A stretch of DNA of 64,000 bases from JAENVU01 sp963765075 (GCA_963765075.1 CAVXVA010000003.1:248001-312000), one strand, 5' to 3'; shown: positions 1 through 8,360, counted from the first letter of the stretch. The notes: generated by a model from the sequence alone, not told the origin. Numbers and translations are program-made.

Positions 1-294
1 GTTGTCGGCGTAGGTCGCGTCGGGTCCGGCGTACCGGGCGCTGAACACACCGGGCGCGCCCCCGAGTGCGTCGACTTCGAGGCCCGTATCGTCGGCCAGC
101 GCGGCGAGGCCGGTCGCGGCACGCAAGGCGAGGGCCTTCATTCGCGCGTTGGCAAGCAAGGTGTCCCCGGTCTCGTCGACCTCGGCGACGTCCGGTGGCC
201 GCGGGATCAGATCGAAATCCTGATCTGCCAACGCCGCTTCCATTTCGCGCGCCTTGTCCGGGTTCGCCGTCGCCAGCACGACCCGCTCGGTCAT
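1..294 (-). CDS. rdgB: RdgB/HAM1 non-canonical purine NTP pyrophosphatase (partial)
   Basis: House-cleaning enzyme that hydrolyses ITP, dITP and XTP to monophosphate and pyrophosphate, keeping deaminated purines out of nucleic acids. Only the first 98 codons are in the window; the C-terminus runs off the left edge. The nucleotide-binding TANPDK loop is at residues 9-14 and the catalytic ADDTGLEVDALGGAPG block at 67-82, followed by SARYAG. The ATG overlaps the rph stop as ATGA, so the two are probably translationally coupled. It is the last visible gene of the minus-strand murI cluster, as in M. tuberculosis (rph then rdgB). The family call is firm. Confidence 0.9.
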   Translation of the reverse strand, partial: MTERVVLATANPDKAREMEAALADQDFDLIPRPPDVAEVDETGDTLLANARMKALALRAATGLAALADDTGLEVDALGGAPGVFSARYAGPDATYADN

Positions 295-1028
295 CGGGGC
301 GTGGGTGACACCGCCAACAGTTCGGACTGCAGCGCGAGGATCTCGCCGATGCCCGACTCCGCCAACCCGAGGAGCGAATCGAGTTCACCCCGACTGAACG
401 CCAGCCCCTCGGCGGTCCCCTGCACCTCGATGAACTTCCCCGCGCCGGTCATCACCACGTTCATGTCGACCTCGGCAGTCGAATCCTCGGAGTAGTCCAG
501 GTCGAGACTCGGCAGCGCACCCACGATGCCGACCGAGATCGCCGCACACGAATCGGTCATCGGGTGCGCGGCAAGCTTTCCGGTCGCCACCAGGCGCGAG
601 CACGCGTCGTGCAATGCGAGGTATCCGCCGCAGATCGAAGCGGTACGAGTACCGCCGTCGGCTTGGAGCGCATCACAGTCGACCGTGATCTGCACCTCGG
701 CCAACATCGACAGATCCGTGACCGCTCGCAACGAGCGACCGATCAGGCGCTGAATCTCTTGGGTCCGACCACTCTGCTTCCCCCTGGCGGCCTCCCGGTT
801 GACCCGCTCGGGCGTTGATCCCGGCAGCATCGAGTACTCAGCAGTGACCCAGCCCTTGCCACTGCCCCGCAACCACGGCGGCACCCGCTCCTCCACCGAC
901 GCGGTGCAGAGCACGCGCGTCCGGCCCATCTCGACCAGCACCGATCCGGCCGCGAGCTCGGTGAAGTCACGGGTGAAGGTCAGGGGGCGGAGCTGATCGG
1001 GCTCGCGCCCGTCGTTGCGAATACCCAT
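291..1028 (-). CDS. rph: Ribonuclease PH
   Basis: Phosphorolytic 3'-5' exoribonuclease that trims tRNA 3' ends, using phosphate and releasing nucleoside diphosphates. The 245-residue product has the usual family length and the PNPase/RNase PH fold from end to end. It shows the N-terminal GREPDQLRPLTF start, the RTRVLCTASVEERVPPW segment, GWVTAEYSMLPGST, the RTQEIQRLIGRSLRA motif and the VDCDALQADGGTRTA signature around residues 115-130. The ATG at 1028 is preceded by a GAAAGG ribosome site. It lies 39 bp downstream of the metallo-beta-lactamase gene and overlaps rdgB by four bases. Confidence 0.96.
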   Translation of the reverse strand: MGIRNDGREPDQLRPLTFTRDFTELAAGSVLVEMGRTRVLCTASVEERVPPWLRGSGKGWVTAEYSMLPGSTPERVNREAARGKQSGRTQEIQRLIGRSLRAVTDLSMLAEVQITVDCDALQADGGTRTASICGGYLALHDACSRLVATGKLAAHPMTDSCAAISVGIVGALPSLDLDYSEDSTAEVDMNVVMTGAGKFIEVQGTAEGLAFSRGELDSLLGLAESGIGEILALQSELLAVSPTPR

Positions 1029-1067
1029 GAGGGCCTTTCGTTCGGCGGATCCCTCGGGGGGCCCGGT

Positions 1068-1793
1068 TCAGATGGGGAGGATCAGATCGACGGCTGCGAG
1101 GGTCACCTCGGCGCCGAACGCCTCGGATCCTTCCTCACTGATGACCGCCGGGTCGACCTCGGGCCACAGGTGGGTCAGCACCAAGCGCTGCGCAGCCGCG
1201 GCTCGGGCGGCGGCTCCGGCCTGCCGACCGGAGAGGTGAATCGGCGAGCGCCGATGGTCGTGCCGATACGAAGCCTCCGACAGCACCAGGTTCGCGCCCG
1301 GCGCGAAGGCGTCGACCGACCATTCCGGGCCGGTGTCAGAGGTATAGATGAACCGCCGGTCGCCAGCATTGGTGATCTCGACCGCGTAGGTGGGCGGCGG
1401 ATGATCGGTTCGAGAAAACGCGAGCCGCAGGTCCCCGACGGTCGCCCCCTCGATGGGGTCGATGTCGGTCCAGGCGAACGCATCGCCCCAGTTCACCAGG
1501 GCACCCATCGCGGCTTCGGTGCCCGCCGGTGCGTAGATGGGGAACCCGGTGCGCTCCAGTCCGTACCGGTACATCACATGGAGTCCATAGAGGTCGACGC
1601 AATGGTCCGGATGGATGTGGGTGATCACCACCGCGGTGAGGTCGGCCGGATCGAGGTGCCGGGGCAGGTTCGCGAAGCTGCCGTTCCCGCAGTCGATCCA
1701 GATCGAGGTGTCGCCCTCGCGCACCAGATATCCGCTGCACGCGGTATCGGGCGCGGAATACGAACCGGAACAGCCCAGGACCGTCAGCTCCAC
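1068..1793 (-). CDS. Metallo-beta-lactamase-fold hydrolase, Rv1339-like
   Basis: A 241-residue metallo-hydrolase of the RNase Z-like group. The zinc motif THIHPDH (His59, His61, Asp63, His64) follows an N-terminal VLGCSGSYSAPD strand, with later metal-ligand candidates at SDTGP and in THLWPE near the C-terminus. The gene sits between murI and rph exactly like M. tuberculosis Rv1339, which has been described as an atypical cyclic-nucleotide phosphodiesterase, so cAMP hydrolysis is a fair inference rather than something the sequence proves. The GTG start overlaps the murI 3' end by ten bases. A general RNase Z-like activity is the alternative. Confidence 0.82.
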   Translation of the reverse strand: MELTVLGCSGSYSAPDTACSGYLVREGDTSIWIDCGNGSFANLPRHLDPADLTAVVITHIHPDHCVDLYGLHVMYRYGLERTGFPIYAPAGTEAAMGALVNWGDAFAWTDIDPIEGATVGDLRLAFSRTDHPPPTYAVEITNAGDRRFIYTSDTGPEWSVDAFAPGANLVLSEASYRHDHRRSPIHLSGRQAGAAARAAAAQRLVLTHLWPEVDPAVISEEGSEAFGAEVTLAAVDLILPI

Positions 1794-2590
1794 CGCCAGG
1801 CCTCCACTTCGACGACTTCGGGGCCGAGGAAACGAGCACCGAGGGATGCGAACGTGGTGGCGTCCCCCGACGTCACGAAATGATGGTGCGCGTCCGGGCC
1901 GGACATCGTGGCCGCGGGGCCCAGGATCCGGCGCGCGACAAACGCGGTCTCGTCGGCGCTGGACACGAGCACGACCTCAGGCCCCATGACGTCGCCGATG
2001 GTTCGGGCCAGCAGCGGGTAATGGGTGCATCCGAGGATCAGGGTGTCGACACCGGCCCGACGCACCGGGTCCAAGAGACGTTCGGCCAGCACGTGCACTT
2101 GGTCCGAATCCACGTCTCCGGCTTCGACGAACTCCACGAACCCCGGACAGGCGGCGCAGGTCAGCTCGACACCCTCGGCCGCGGCGGCCCGCTGGTACGC
2201 CCCGGACGCGATGGTGCCGACGGTGCCGATGACACCGACTCGCCCCGATTCGGTCACCGAGGCGGCCGCCCGGACCCCCGGCTCGACCACCCCGACGATT
2301 GGGATCTCGGTCCGTTCCGTGAGTGCGTCGAGCGCGACCGAGGTCGCACTGTTGCACGCCACGACGATCATCGCGGCGCCGCGATCGATCAGGAGGTCGG
2401 CGATCTCGAGCGCGTACTTCAGGACTTCGTCAGCCGGCTTGGGGCCGTACGGGAACCGACCGGTATCGCCGAAGTAGATCGTGGGAATACCCGGCACCAG
2501 GTCGATGAGCGCACGGAGGACCGTCAACCCGCCCAGGCCGGAGTCGAAGACGCCGATCGGGGCCACCGAAGATCGGGGCGCAGACTCCAT
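1784..2590 (-). CDS. murI: Glutamate racemase
   Basis: Interconverts L- and D-glutamate without cofactor and supplies D-Glu for peptidoglycan in the cytoplasm. The 268-residue product has the family length. It opens with PIGVFDSGLGGLTVLRAL and YFGDTGRFPYG, and carries both catalytic cysteines: ACNSAT near residue 80 and GCTHYP near residue 190. The ATG at 2590 lies nine bases after the sua5 stop, and the 3' end overlaps the phosphodiesterase-like gene by ten bases, so the three are probably co-transcribed. Nothing appears broken. Confidence 0.97.
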   Translation of the reverse strand: MESAPRSSVAPIGVFDSGLGGLTVLRALIDLVPGIPTIYFGDTGRFPYGPKPADEVLKYALEIADLLIDRGAAMIVVACNSATSVALDALTERTEIPIVGVVEPGVRAAASVTESGRVGVIGTVGTIASGAYQRAAAAEGVELTCAACPGFVEFVEAGDVDSDQVHVLAERLLDPVRRAGVDTLILGCTHYPLLARTIGDVMGPEVVLVSSADETAFVARRILGPAATMSGPDAHHHFVTSGDATTFASLGARFLGPEVVEVEAWRWS

Positions 2591-2599
2591 GACCGAACG

Positions 2600-3556
2600 C
2601 TACCGGCCGGCTGCCGCGCGTCGGAGCCGATCCCCGACCGCCACGCCGAGGCCGACTGCCTCCGGCGGCACCGCGATCACGACATCGATTCCCATTTCGT
2701 CGGCTGTGCGGAGGACCCCGTACAACGCGTGGGCGTACTCGTCCACGGTCGCCAGTGTGGCCAACGTCACCTCGGCGTCGAGTTCGGCAACCGCGCGCTG
2801 GAGACCGATGACCCCGACCCGGTGCTGCAACCCGCGATGGCGAGCCACCACGGCCCCGAGTTCCTCCGCGCGGGCGAGCTCAACGTGCGCGTCCGGCGCA
2901 TAGTGAGCGGGCAGCGTTCCCGGAGCGCGCGTGGACCCGCCGACTGCGGGCAGTACACCGATCGTGTCGGCGATCATCTCCGCGGTGATTCCTCCCGGTC
3001 GCAGGACCGACACCCGCGGGCCCGTGCAATCCACAATCGTCGATTCCACGCCGACCGCACACGCACCGCCGTCGAGTATTCGGTCGACCTCGCCGCCGAG
3101 TTCTCGACGCACCGCGTCGGCCGTCGTGGGGCTGACCCGACCGAACCGATTCGCCGACGGTGCCGCGATACCACCACCGAACTCCGTCAGAAGTTCGAGT
3201 GCCATCGGGTGGTCGGGAACCCTCAGGCCGACCGTGTCGAGACCACCGGTCGCCAATCGCGACACCCGTTCGTCAGCGTGCACGATCAGGGTCAGCGGGC
3301 CCGGCCACCAGCGGGCGGCGAGCACCCGGGCAACATCGGGGAGGTCGACACCCCACTCATCCAGCTCCGCGGCGGCACCGAGGTGGACGATGACCGGATG
3401 ATCGGTGGGGCGACCCTTGACTGCGAACAGTCGGGCCAGGGCCTCGGGGTTCGTCGCATCGGCGCCGAGTCCGTAGACGGTCTCGGTCGGGAAGGCGACC
3501 AGACCGCCATCGCGCAGCGTCGCCGCCGCCCGGGCAATCTCGCGGGCGGTACTCAC
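2600..3556 (-). CDS. Sua5-type L-threonylcarbamoyladenylate synthase
   Basis: Makes threonylcarbamoyl-AMP from Thr, bicarbonate and ATP for the t6A37 modification of ANN-decoding tRNAs. The GTG at 3556 was chosen because it overlaps the cysM stop as GTGA and gives a product beginning STAREIARAAATL. A longer frame would only read through cysM. The YrdC domain (about residues 5-190) shows GGLVAFPTETVYGLG, KGRPTDHPVIVH and APSANRFGRVSPTTA. The C-terminal Sua5 domain starts at PGTLPAHYAPDA, so this 318-residue protein is the long Sua5 form rather than short TsaC. In M. tuberculosis a rhomboid gene holds this place. Confidence 0.93.
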   Translation of the reverse strand: MSTAREIARAAATLRDGGLVAFPTETVYGLGADATNPEALARLFAVKGRPTDHPVIVHLGAAAELDEWGVDLPDVARVLAARWWPGPLTLIVHADERVSRLATGGLDTVGLRVPDHPMALELLTEFGGGIAAPSANRFGRVSPTTADAVRRELGGEVDRILDGGACAVGVESTIVDCTGPRVSVLRPGGITAEMIADTIGVLPAVGGSTRAPGTLPAHYAPDAHVELARAEELGAVVARHRGLQHRVGVIGLQRAVAELDAEVTLATLATVDEYAHALYGVLRTADEMGIDVVIAVPPEAVGLGVAVGDRLRRAAAGR

Positions 3557-4489
3557 CAGTAGTTGATGCGGCTGGCGCGTTCTTCGACGACGTCGAGATC
3601 GTCGGTCCACGCACCCGAGGACAAGTATTTCCAGCCGCCGTCCGGCAAGAGCGTGACGACGGTTCCGGATTCCATCCGCCCGGCCACCTTGGCCGCGCCG
3701 GCCACCGCCGCGCCCGACGAGATCCCCGCGAACACGCCGCATTCGTCGAGCAAGCGACGGGTCCACTCGATCGACTCGCGGTTGCGCACGATCGTCTTCC
3801 GGTCAAGGACATCAGGATCAAAGATCGGCGGCACGAAGCCGTCGTCGAGGCTGCGCAGCCCCTGCACCAACTCCCCCGCCGGCGGTTCGACCGCGACGAT
3901 CTGCACCTCCGGCTTCTGCTCCTTGAGGTACCGACCGACGCCCATCAACGTCCCGCTCGTGCCCAGCCCCGCTACGAAGACGTCGACCTCGGGGCAATCC
4001 GTCCAGATCTCCGGACCGGTCCCGTGGTAGTGGGCCAGGGGATTCGCGGGATTGCCGTACTGGTACAGGAACGCGTAGTCCGGTTCGGCCGCCGCGATCT
4101 CCTCGCGCGCGCCGGATCGCGCCGTTACTGCCCTCGGCCCCGGGGCTCAACGTGACTTCGGCGCCGAAGATCTCCAGGAGTTGCCGGCGTTCGATGCTCA
4201 CGTTGTCGGGCATGACGACACGCAGGCCATAGCCGCGCAACTTCGCCACCAGTGCCAGGCCGATCCCGGTGTTCCCCGACGATGGTTCGAGGATCGTGCA
4301 GCCGGGCCGCAGGACGCCATCGCGCTCGGCCAGATCGACCATCATCCGCGCGATGCGGTCCTTGGAGCTACCCCCCGGGTTCTGACCTTCGAGCTTGGCG
4401 TAGATCCGCACGTCCGGATTGGGACTCAACGCGTGGATCCCGACCATCGGGGTGTTCCCGATCAGGTCGAGAATGCTCTCGTAGCGCAT
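3553..4489 (-). pseudogene. cysM: Cysteine synthase CysM, interrupted by a single-base frameshift
   Basis: PLP-dependent sulfhydrylase. The CysO-linked CysM enzymes of Actinobacteria use O-phosphoserine and the CysO thiocarboxylate. Frame one (4489 to about 4112) reads RYESILDLIGNTPMVG, the PLP-lysine motif GGSSKDR, and PSSGNTG. The frame is then lost in a CG-dinucleotide run at 4104-4113. It resumes one base on with AREEIAAAEP, YQYGNPAN, AGLGTSGTLMGVGR, GLRSLDDGFVP and the C-terminal KYLSSGAW. Removing one base restores about 311 residues that follow the family without gaps. The Arg in GLRSLDDGF fits the phosphoserine-selecting Arg of mycobacterial CysM (inference). The indel may be a sequence error, because both halves are well conserved. 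Confidence 0.85.
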
Positions 4490-4509
4490 GACGCGACGCT
4501 GACGGTGGG

Positions 4510-4785
4510 TCAGCCGCCGGCGACGGCAGGCAGGATCGAGATCACGTCGCGATCGGTGACCGGCGTCGCGAGCTTGTCGAGGTACCGAATGTCGTCGTCG
4601 TTCACGTAGACGTTGACGAACTTGTGCAATGCACCGGTCTCGTCGATCAGCTGACCTTCCAACCCGGGGTGCGCGGCCGTCAGCGCGGCGAACAACTCAC
4701 CGACGGTTGCGCCTGCCGCGGTCACCGACGCCGCCCCTTCCGCATGGACGCGCAACAAAGTGGGAAGTCGAACCTCAGCCATCAT
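4510..4785 (-). CDS. cysO: CysO/MoaD-family sulfur-carrier protein
   Basis: Small ubiquitin-like protein (90-91 residues) with the beta-grasp pattern and a C-terminal Ala-Gly-Gly. The Gly-Gly end is the site of adenylation and thiocarboxylation, which lets it deliver sulfur to CysM. FVNVYVNDDDIRYL and the DRDVISILPAVAGG tail are typical. It lies 20 bp upstream of cysM and downstream of mec, the same trio as in M. tuberculosis, which supports cysteine synthesis over molybdopterin synthesis. ATG codons at 4785 and 4782 are both possible. No ribosome site is seen, and a promoter almost touches the start (see 4789-4816), suggesting leaderless translation. Confidence 0.9.
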   Translation of the reverse strand: MMAEVRLPTLLRVHAEGAASVTAAGATVGELFAALTAAHPGLEGQLIDETGALHKFVNVYVNDDDIRYLDKLATPVTDRDVISILPAVAGG

Positions 4786-4788
4786 GTG

Positions 4789-4816
4789 AGCCTATAACTC
4801 CGACCTGGGGGGTCAA
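4789..4816 (-). promoter_or_regulatory. Candidate leaderless promoter of cysO
   Basis: On the minus strand, TTGACC (4816-4811) and TAGGCT (4794-4789) are separated by 16 bp. The expected start point, six or seven bases after the -10 box, falls on the paired ATG codons of cysO, and no Shine-Dalgarno sequence precedes them. This suggests a leaderless transcript covering cysO, cysM and the genes downstream. It is read by eye only. Confidence 0.4.
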
Positions 4817-4897
4817 GATTCCTTCCCCGAGACTTTCGCGAACCGTCATGACCCACGTCACACGGCGCATGCCGGTGCGCCGGGGCCAATCAGAGGA

Positions 4898-5344
4898 TCA
4901 GATCAGTTCGACCTGACACTCCGCGATCACGTCGGCGCGGATGCGGTACGCGCGCAGCATGGGCATCTCATCGCGCAGCGACACGATCACATAGATCCAC
5001 ATCGGGTCGACCGCACTGCGGACATCGGTCGGTGACGGGTACGGGTCGGTGTGGGTATGTGAGTGCCAGACACCGATGATCTCGTGGTCGCCAGCCTCGG
5101 CGTCGCGGGTGGCTCGGAGGTAGTCGCGACCGTCGACCGTGTACGTACGCGCCGACGCATCCGCATTCCGCGCGGGGTAGACCTCGCTGACCACTCCCGT
5201 CGCCGAGCGGTTGGCCAGGTCGCCCACGACCGGTCCGGCGAGAAGTCCGCAGGCCTCGTCGGGCAGCCCGTCGTAGCAATGGGCCAGGATCCGGTCGTAC
5301 TGCGAGTGCGACAACCGCAGGACCGGCAGCGCGAAGTTGCTCAT
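4898..5344 (-). CDS. mec: Mec-like JAMM/MPN metallopeptidase (CysO-cysteine peptidase)
   Basis: Zinc peptidase expected to release cysteine from the CysO-cysteine adduct formed by CysM, completing the protein-bound route to cysteine. The 148-residue MPN domain has the full JAMM set: Glu in LPDEACGLLAG near residue 30, the HSHTH zinc ligands near 95, and the SPTDVRSAVDP segment with the catalytic Ser and the Asp ligand. It lies 112 bp before cysO and 10 bp after the CoxL-like gene. Gene context gives the specific function; the fold itself is certain. Confidence 0.9.
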   Translation of the reverse strand: MSNFALPVLRLSHSQYDRILAHCYDGLPDEACGLLAGPVVGDLANRSATGVVSEVYPARNADASARTYTVDGRDYLRATRDAEAGDHEIIGVWHSHTHTDPYPSPTDVRSAVDPMWIYVIVSLRDEMPMLRAYRIRADVIAECQVELI

Positions 5345-5354
5345 ACGGTCGACC

Positions 5355-7646
5355 TCACGCGCGGGCGGCTTCGATGGCCGCCCAGACCTTCATCGCACTC
5401 ACCGGCATATCGATGTGCCGAATCCCGAGGTGGGACACCGCGTCGATCACCGCGTTCTGCACCGCAGGTGTCGATCCGATCGTGCCCGACTCGCCAATAC
5501 CCTTCGCGCCGAGCGGGTTGAGCGGGGTCGGCGTCTCGGTGTTGGACGACTCGAAGCTCGGCAGTTCCGCCGCGCTCGGGATCGCGTAGTCCATGAGGTT
5601 CGCGGTCAGTGGGTTGCCGTCGGCGTCGTACGCAATGCCTTCCCACAACGCCTGGGCCGAGCCCTGGGCGATGCCTCCGTGTTGCTGACCGGCCACCAAC
5701 ATCGGGTTGAGGATGCGCCCACAGTCGTCGACCGCGACGTGCCGCACGTGTTCGACCTGCCCGGTCTCGGTATCGACCTCGACCACCGCGATGTGCGCGC
5801 CGAACGGGTAGGTCGCCTCACCCTGGTTGAAGTCGAGGGCGTGCATGAGGCCCGCCTCCATTCCTTCGGGCAGCTGCGCCGGGTCACTGGCCGCGGCGGC
5901 GAGTTGGGCCCACGGCAACGCCGAGGCCGGAACACCTGCAACTCCGAGGCCGCCACCCTCGGCGAGGACGATGTCGTCGACGTTGGCTTCGAGCAGGTGG
6001 GCGGCCAGGGTCTTCGCCTTGGCGAGCACCTCTTCACTGGCCTTGTACAGCGCGCTCCCACCGATCTGCAGCGAGCGGGACCCCATCGTTCCCGACCCGC
6101 GCGGCACCAGTCGAGTGTCCGACTGGACGATGCGCACCTGGTCCATCGGGATGCCGAGCAGTTCCTGCACGATCATCGAGAACGAGGTCTCGTGGCCTTG
6201 GCCGTGGGCCGAGGTCCCGACCGTGGCGGTCACGGTGCCGTCGTCGTTGATCTCGATCGCCCCGTATTCCTCGAACAACCCGCCGGCGGTGACCTCGACG
6301 TAGGTCGAGACGCCGATGCCGAGTTGCTTGACGTCGCCGCGGGCGCGCCGCGCGGCCTGCTCGGCGCGCAGATCGTCGTACCCTGCAACTCGACACACCT
6401 CGTCGAGTGCCTTGGCGTACTCCCCGACGTCGTAGTTCGCACCGGTCACCGTGGTGAGGGGGAACGCGTCGGGCGGCAACAAGTTCTTGCGCCGGATCTC
6501 CACCGGATCGATGCCGAGTTCGTCGGCGGCGATGTCGATGATGCGCTCGAGCATCGCGGTCGCCTCGGGCCGACCGGCACCGCGGTAGGCCGCGGTCGTC
6601 GTGGTGTTCGTCGCAGCACTGCGAGCGTTCAACTCGACCTTCGGAATCGCGTAGACGCCTTGGGCAAGCGAGCGGGTGAAGAATACGAGAAACGCGCCGA
6701 TCGAGGGATAGGCCCCGCTGTCCTGGAACACCTTGGCGCGGAGTGCAGTGATCGTGCCGTCGCGCTTGAGTCCCATCTCGACGTATTGGATCTGCGCGCG
6801 GCCGTGGGTCATCGAGACCATGTTCTCGGAACGGGTCTCGGTCCATTTCACCGGTCGGCCCAGCGCCTGGGTCGCCTTCACTGCGATGGCGTACTCGACG
6901 TACATATCCATCTTGGCGCCGAACCCGCCACCCACTGCGGGCGCGATCACCCGCACCTTCTCGACCGGGAGACCGGCCGCAGTCGCGATCCCGGCGCCGA
7001 CGCCGTGCGGCGCCTGCGTGGGGACGCGAACGAGCAGGCCGTCGCCGTCGGCCTCCACGACGATCCCGTTCGGCTCCATGGGAACTGCGGCGAGCCGCTG
7101 GTTCACGAACCGCCCGCTGACGACGACCTCGGCGTCGTCCATGATCGTCGGGTCTTCGCCGAAGTCGAACTCGATGGCCAGGTTGGAGCCGTGATCATCG
7201 AAGAGGAGCGGCGCTTCGGGCGCGAGGGCCAGTTCCGCGTCGATGACCACGGGCAGCGGTTCGTAGTCCACGATCACCTGCTCGGCCGCGTCGACCGCCT
7301 GGGCCCGAGTCTCGGCGACGACCGCCGCAACGATGTCCCCGACGAATCGCACGCGGTCGGTGGCGAGCGGCGGGCGGTTGAATGCGGGCGGCAACATCAT
7401 GAACCCCTGGATGGGATCCATTGGGAAGTTCGATGCGACATAGACGGCGAGCACTCCGGGCATGGACTCGGCATCGGTGAGGTCGATCGATTCGATCGTC
7501 GCGTGCGCGATCGGCGAGCGGACGAACACGATGTGGGTCAGGCCATCGACCACCAGATCGTCGTAGTAGCGCGCCGCGCCGGAAAGGATCGTCGGGTCTT
7601 CGCGTCGCAACACGGCGTTGCCGAGAATGGAGCCGGATGCGGTCAT
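5355..7646 (-). CDS. Molybdenum hydroxylase large subunit, CoxL-like form II
   Basis: Molybdopterin-cytosine-dinucleotide subunit of the xanthine dehydrogenase/aldehyde oxidase/CO dehydrogenase family (763 residues). The ATG at 7646 has a clear AGGAGG site; a longer frame would only read through repeats. It begins SILGNAVLRREDPTILSGAARY. It has the GGGFGAKMD cofactor segment near 240, AYRGAGR at 353-359, and ends with GAKGIGESGTIGSTPAV. AYRGAGR is the form II motif; true aerobic CO dehydrogenase has AYXCSFR, so CO oxidation is unlikely and the substrate is unknown. The FAD and 2Fe-2S subunits that normally accompany it are not adjacent, so it must be completed by distant genes or be inactive. 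Confidence 0.88.
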   Translation of the reverse strand: MTASGSILGNAVLRREDPTILSGAARYYDDLVVDGLTHIVFVRSPIAHATIESIDLTDAESMPGVLAVYVASNFPMDPIQGFMMLPPAFNRPPLATDRVRFVGDIVAAVVAETRAQAVDAAEQVIVDYEPLPVVIDAELALAPEAPLLFDDHGSNLAIEFDFGEDPTIMDDAEVVVSGRFVNQRLAAVPMEPNGIVVEADGDGLLVRVPTQAPHGVGAGIATAAGLPVEKVRVIAPAVGGGFGAKMDMYVEYAIAVKATQALGRPVKWTETRSENMVSMTHGRAQIQYVEMGLKRDGTITALRAKVFQDSGAYPSIGAFLVFFTRSLAQGVYAIPKVELNARSAATNTTTTAAYRGAGRPEATAMLERIIDIAADELGIDPVEIRRKNLLPPDAFPLTTVTGANYDVGEYAKALDEVCRVAGYDDLRAEQAARRARGDVKQLGIGVSTYVEVTAGGLFEEYGAIEINDDGTVTATVGTSAHGQGHETSFSMIVQELLGIPMDQVRIVQSDTRLVPRGSGTMGSRSLQIGGSALYKASEEVLAKAKTLAAHLLEANVDDIVLAEGGGLGVAGVPASALPWAQLAAAASDPAQLPEGMEAGLMHALDFNQGEATYPFGAHIAVVEVDTETGQVEHVRHVAVDDCGRILNPMLVAGQQHGGIAQGSAQALWEGIAYDADGNPLTANLMDYAIPSAAELPSFESSNTETPTPLNPLGAKGIGESGTIGSTPAVQNAVIDAVSHLGIRHIDMPVSAMKVWAAIEAARA

Positions 7647-7714
7647 GCAGATCCTCCTGTCAGGGTGGGCGCAATCTAACCGCCGCCACTCTTCGCCCGG
7701 CCCCCCACTCGCAC

Positions 7715-7760
7715 CGTTTGGCGGATGGTGGTCGGCTCCGCGCCACCAGGCGCCAAACGC
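7715..7760. repeat. GTTTGGC/GCCAAAC palindromic repeat, copy 1
   Basis: A 46 bp element with a left arm CGTTTGGCGG and a right arm ACCAGGCGCCAAACG around a CGGCTCCGCG centre, able to fold as a hairpin. It lies between the divergent CoxL-like gene and smpB, so it is not a terminator. A near-identical copy follows 72 bp later, and three further copies lie at 11.2 and 32.7 kb. Confidence 0.7.
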
Positions 7761-7786
7761 TCGAACGGCTCGACCCCCACTCGCAC

Positions 7787-7832
7787 CGCTTGGCAGCTGA
7801 TGGTCGGCTCCGCGCCACCAGGCGCCAAACGC
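7787..7832. repeat. GTTTGGC/GCCAAAC palindromic repeat, copy 2
   Basis: Second copy in the same divergent intergenic region. The left arm is degenerate (CGCTTGGCAG), while the right arm (GCCACCAGGCGCCAAACGCT) is intact and identical to copy 1. Both copies follow a CCCCCACTCGCACCG segment, so the repeat unit extends beyond the hairpin. The shared flank makes this a tandem duplication of about 72 bp. Confidence 0.7.
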
Positions 7833-7872
7833 TGGGGGTGGGTGGGACCGGGGGGCCGATAGCGTGGGCAGG

Positions 7873-8334
7873 ATGTCTCGGCGTGGCGACGGAACCGTGC
7901 TCACCAATCGAAAGGCTCGGCACGACTACTCGATCCTCGACGTCTGGGAATGTGGGATCGTGCTCGAGGGTGCCGAGGTGAAGTCCCTGCGAGAGCATCA
8001 CGCCAACCTGCAGGACGCCTTTGCCCGGGTCGACGACGGCGAGGTCTGGCTCAACGGGATGCACATCCTCCCGTACGCGTTCAGCCGGGGCGACATCGAT
8101 CCGGTGCGTCGGCGCAAGCTGCTCCTCCACGCCCGCGAGATCGACGAAATCACCCGCAAGACCCAAGAGAAGGGCCTCACCCTCATCCCGCTCAAGGTCT
8201 ACTTCAAGGACGGTCGGGCGAAGCTCGAACTCGGACTCGCCAAGGGCAAGAAGAACTACGACAAGCGCCACTCCCTCGCCGAGCGCGATGCCAAGCGAGA
8301 TATGGAGCGCGCCTTGCGAGGTAGGGGCGAGTAG
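7873..8334 (+). CDS. smpB: SsrA-binding protein SmpB
   Basis: Binds tmRNA and carries it into stalled ribosomes for trans-translation. The sequence shows the expected TNRKARHDYSI start, GIVLEGAEVKSLRE, the NGMHILPY segment, RKLLLHAREI, LIPLKVYFKDGRAKLELGLAKGKKNYDKR and the basic C-terminal tail that enters the mRNA channel. The ATG at 7873 gives 153 residues; an in-frame GTG at 7864 would add three. Its RNA partner ssrA lies 1.35 kb downstream on the same strand, with a divergently oriented protease gene between them. Confidence 0.95.
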   Translation: MSRRGDGTVLTNRKARHDYSILDVWECGIVLEGAEVKSLREHHANLQDAFARVDDGEVWLNGMHILPYAFSRGDIDPVRRRKLLLHAREIDEITRKTQEKGLTLIPLKVYFKDGRAKLELGLAKGKKNYDKRHSLAERDAKRDMERALRGRGE

Positions 8335-8360
8335 ACGACACGGGGTCAGCGACTCGACGC

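Noticed and set aside
5355..7646. Aerobic CO dehydrogenase (form I) CoxL.
   Set aside because: The active-site loop is AYRGAGR, not AYXCSFR, and no CoxM or CoxS genes are adjacent.
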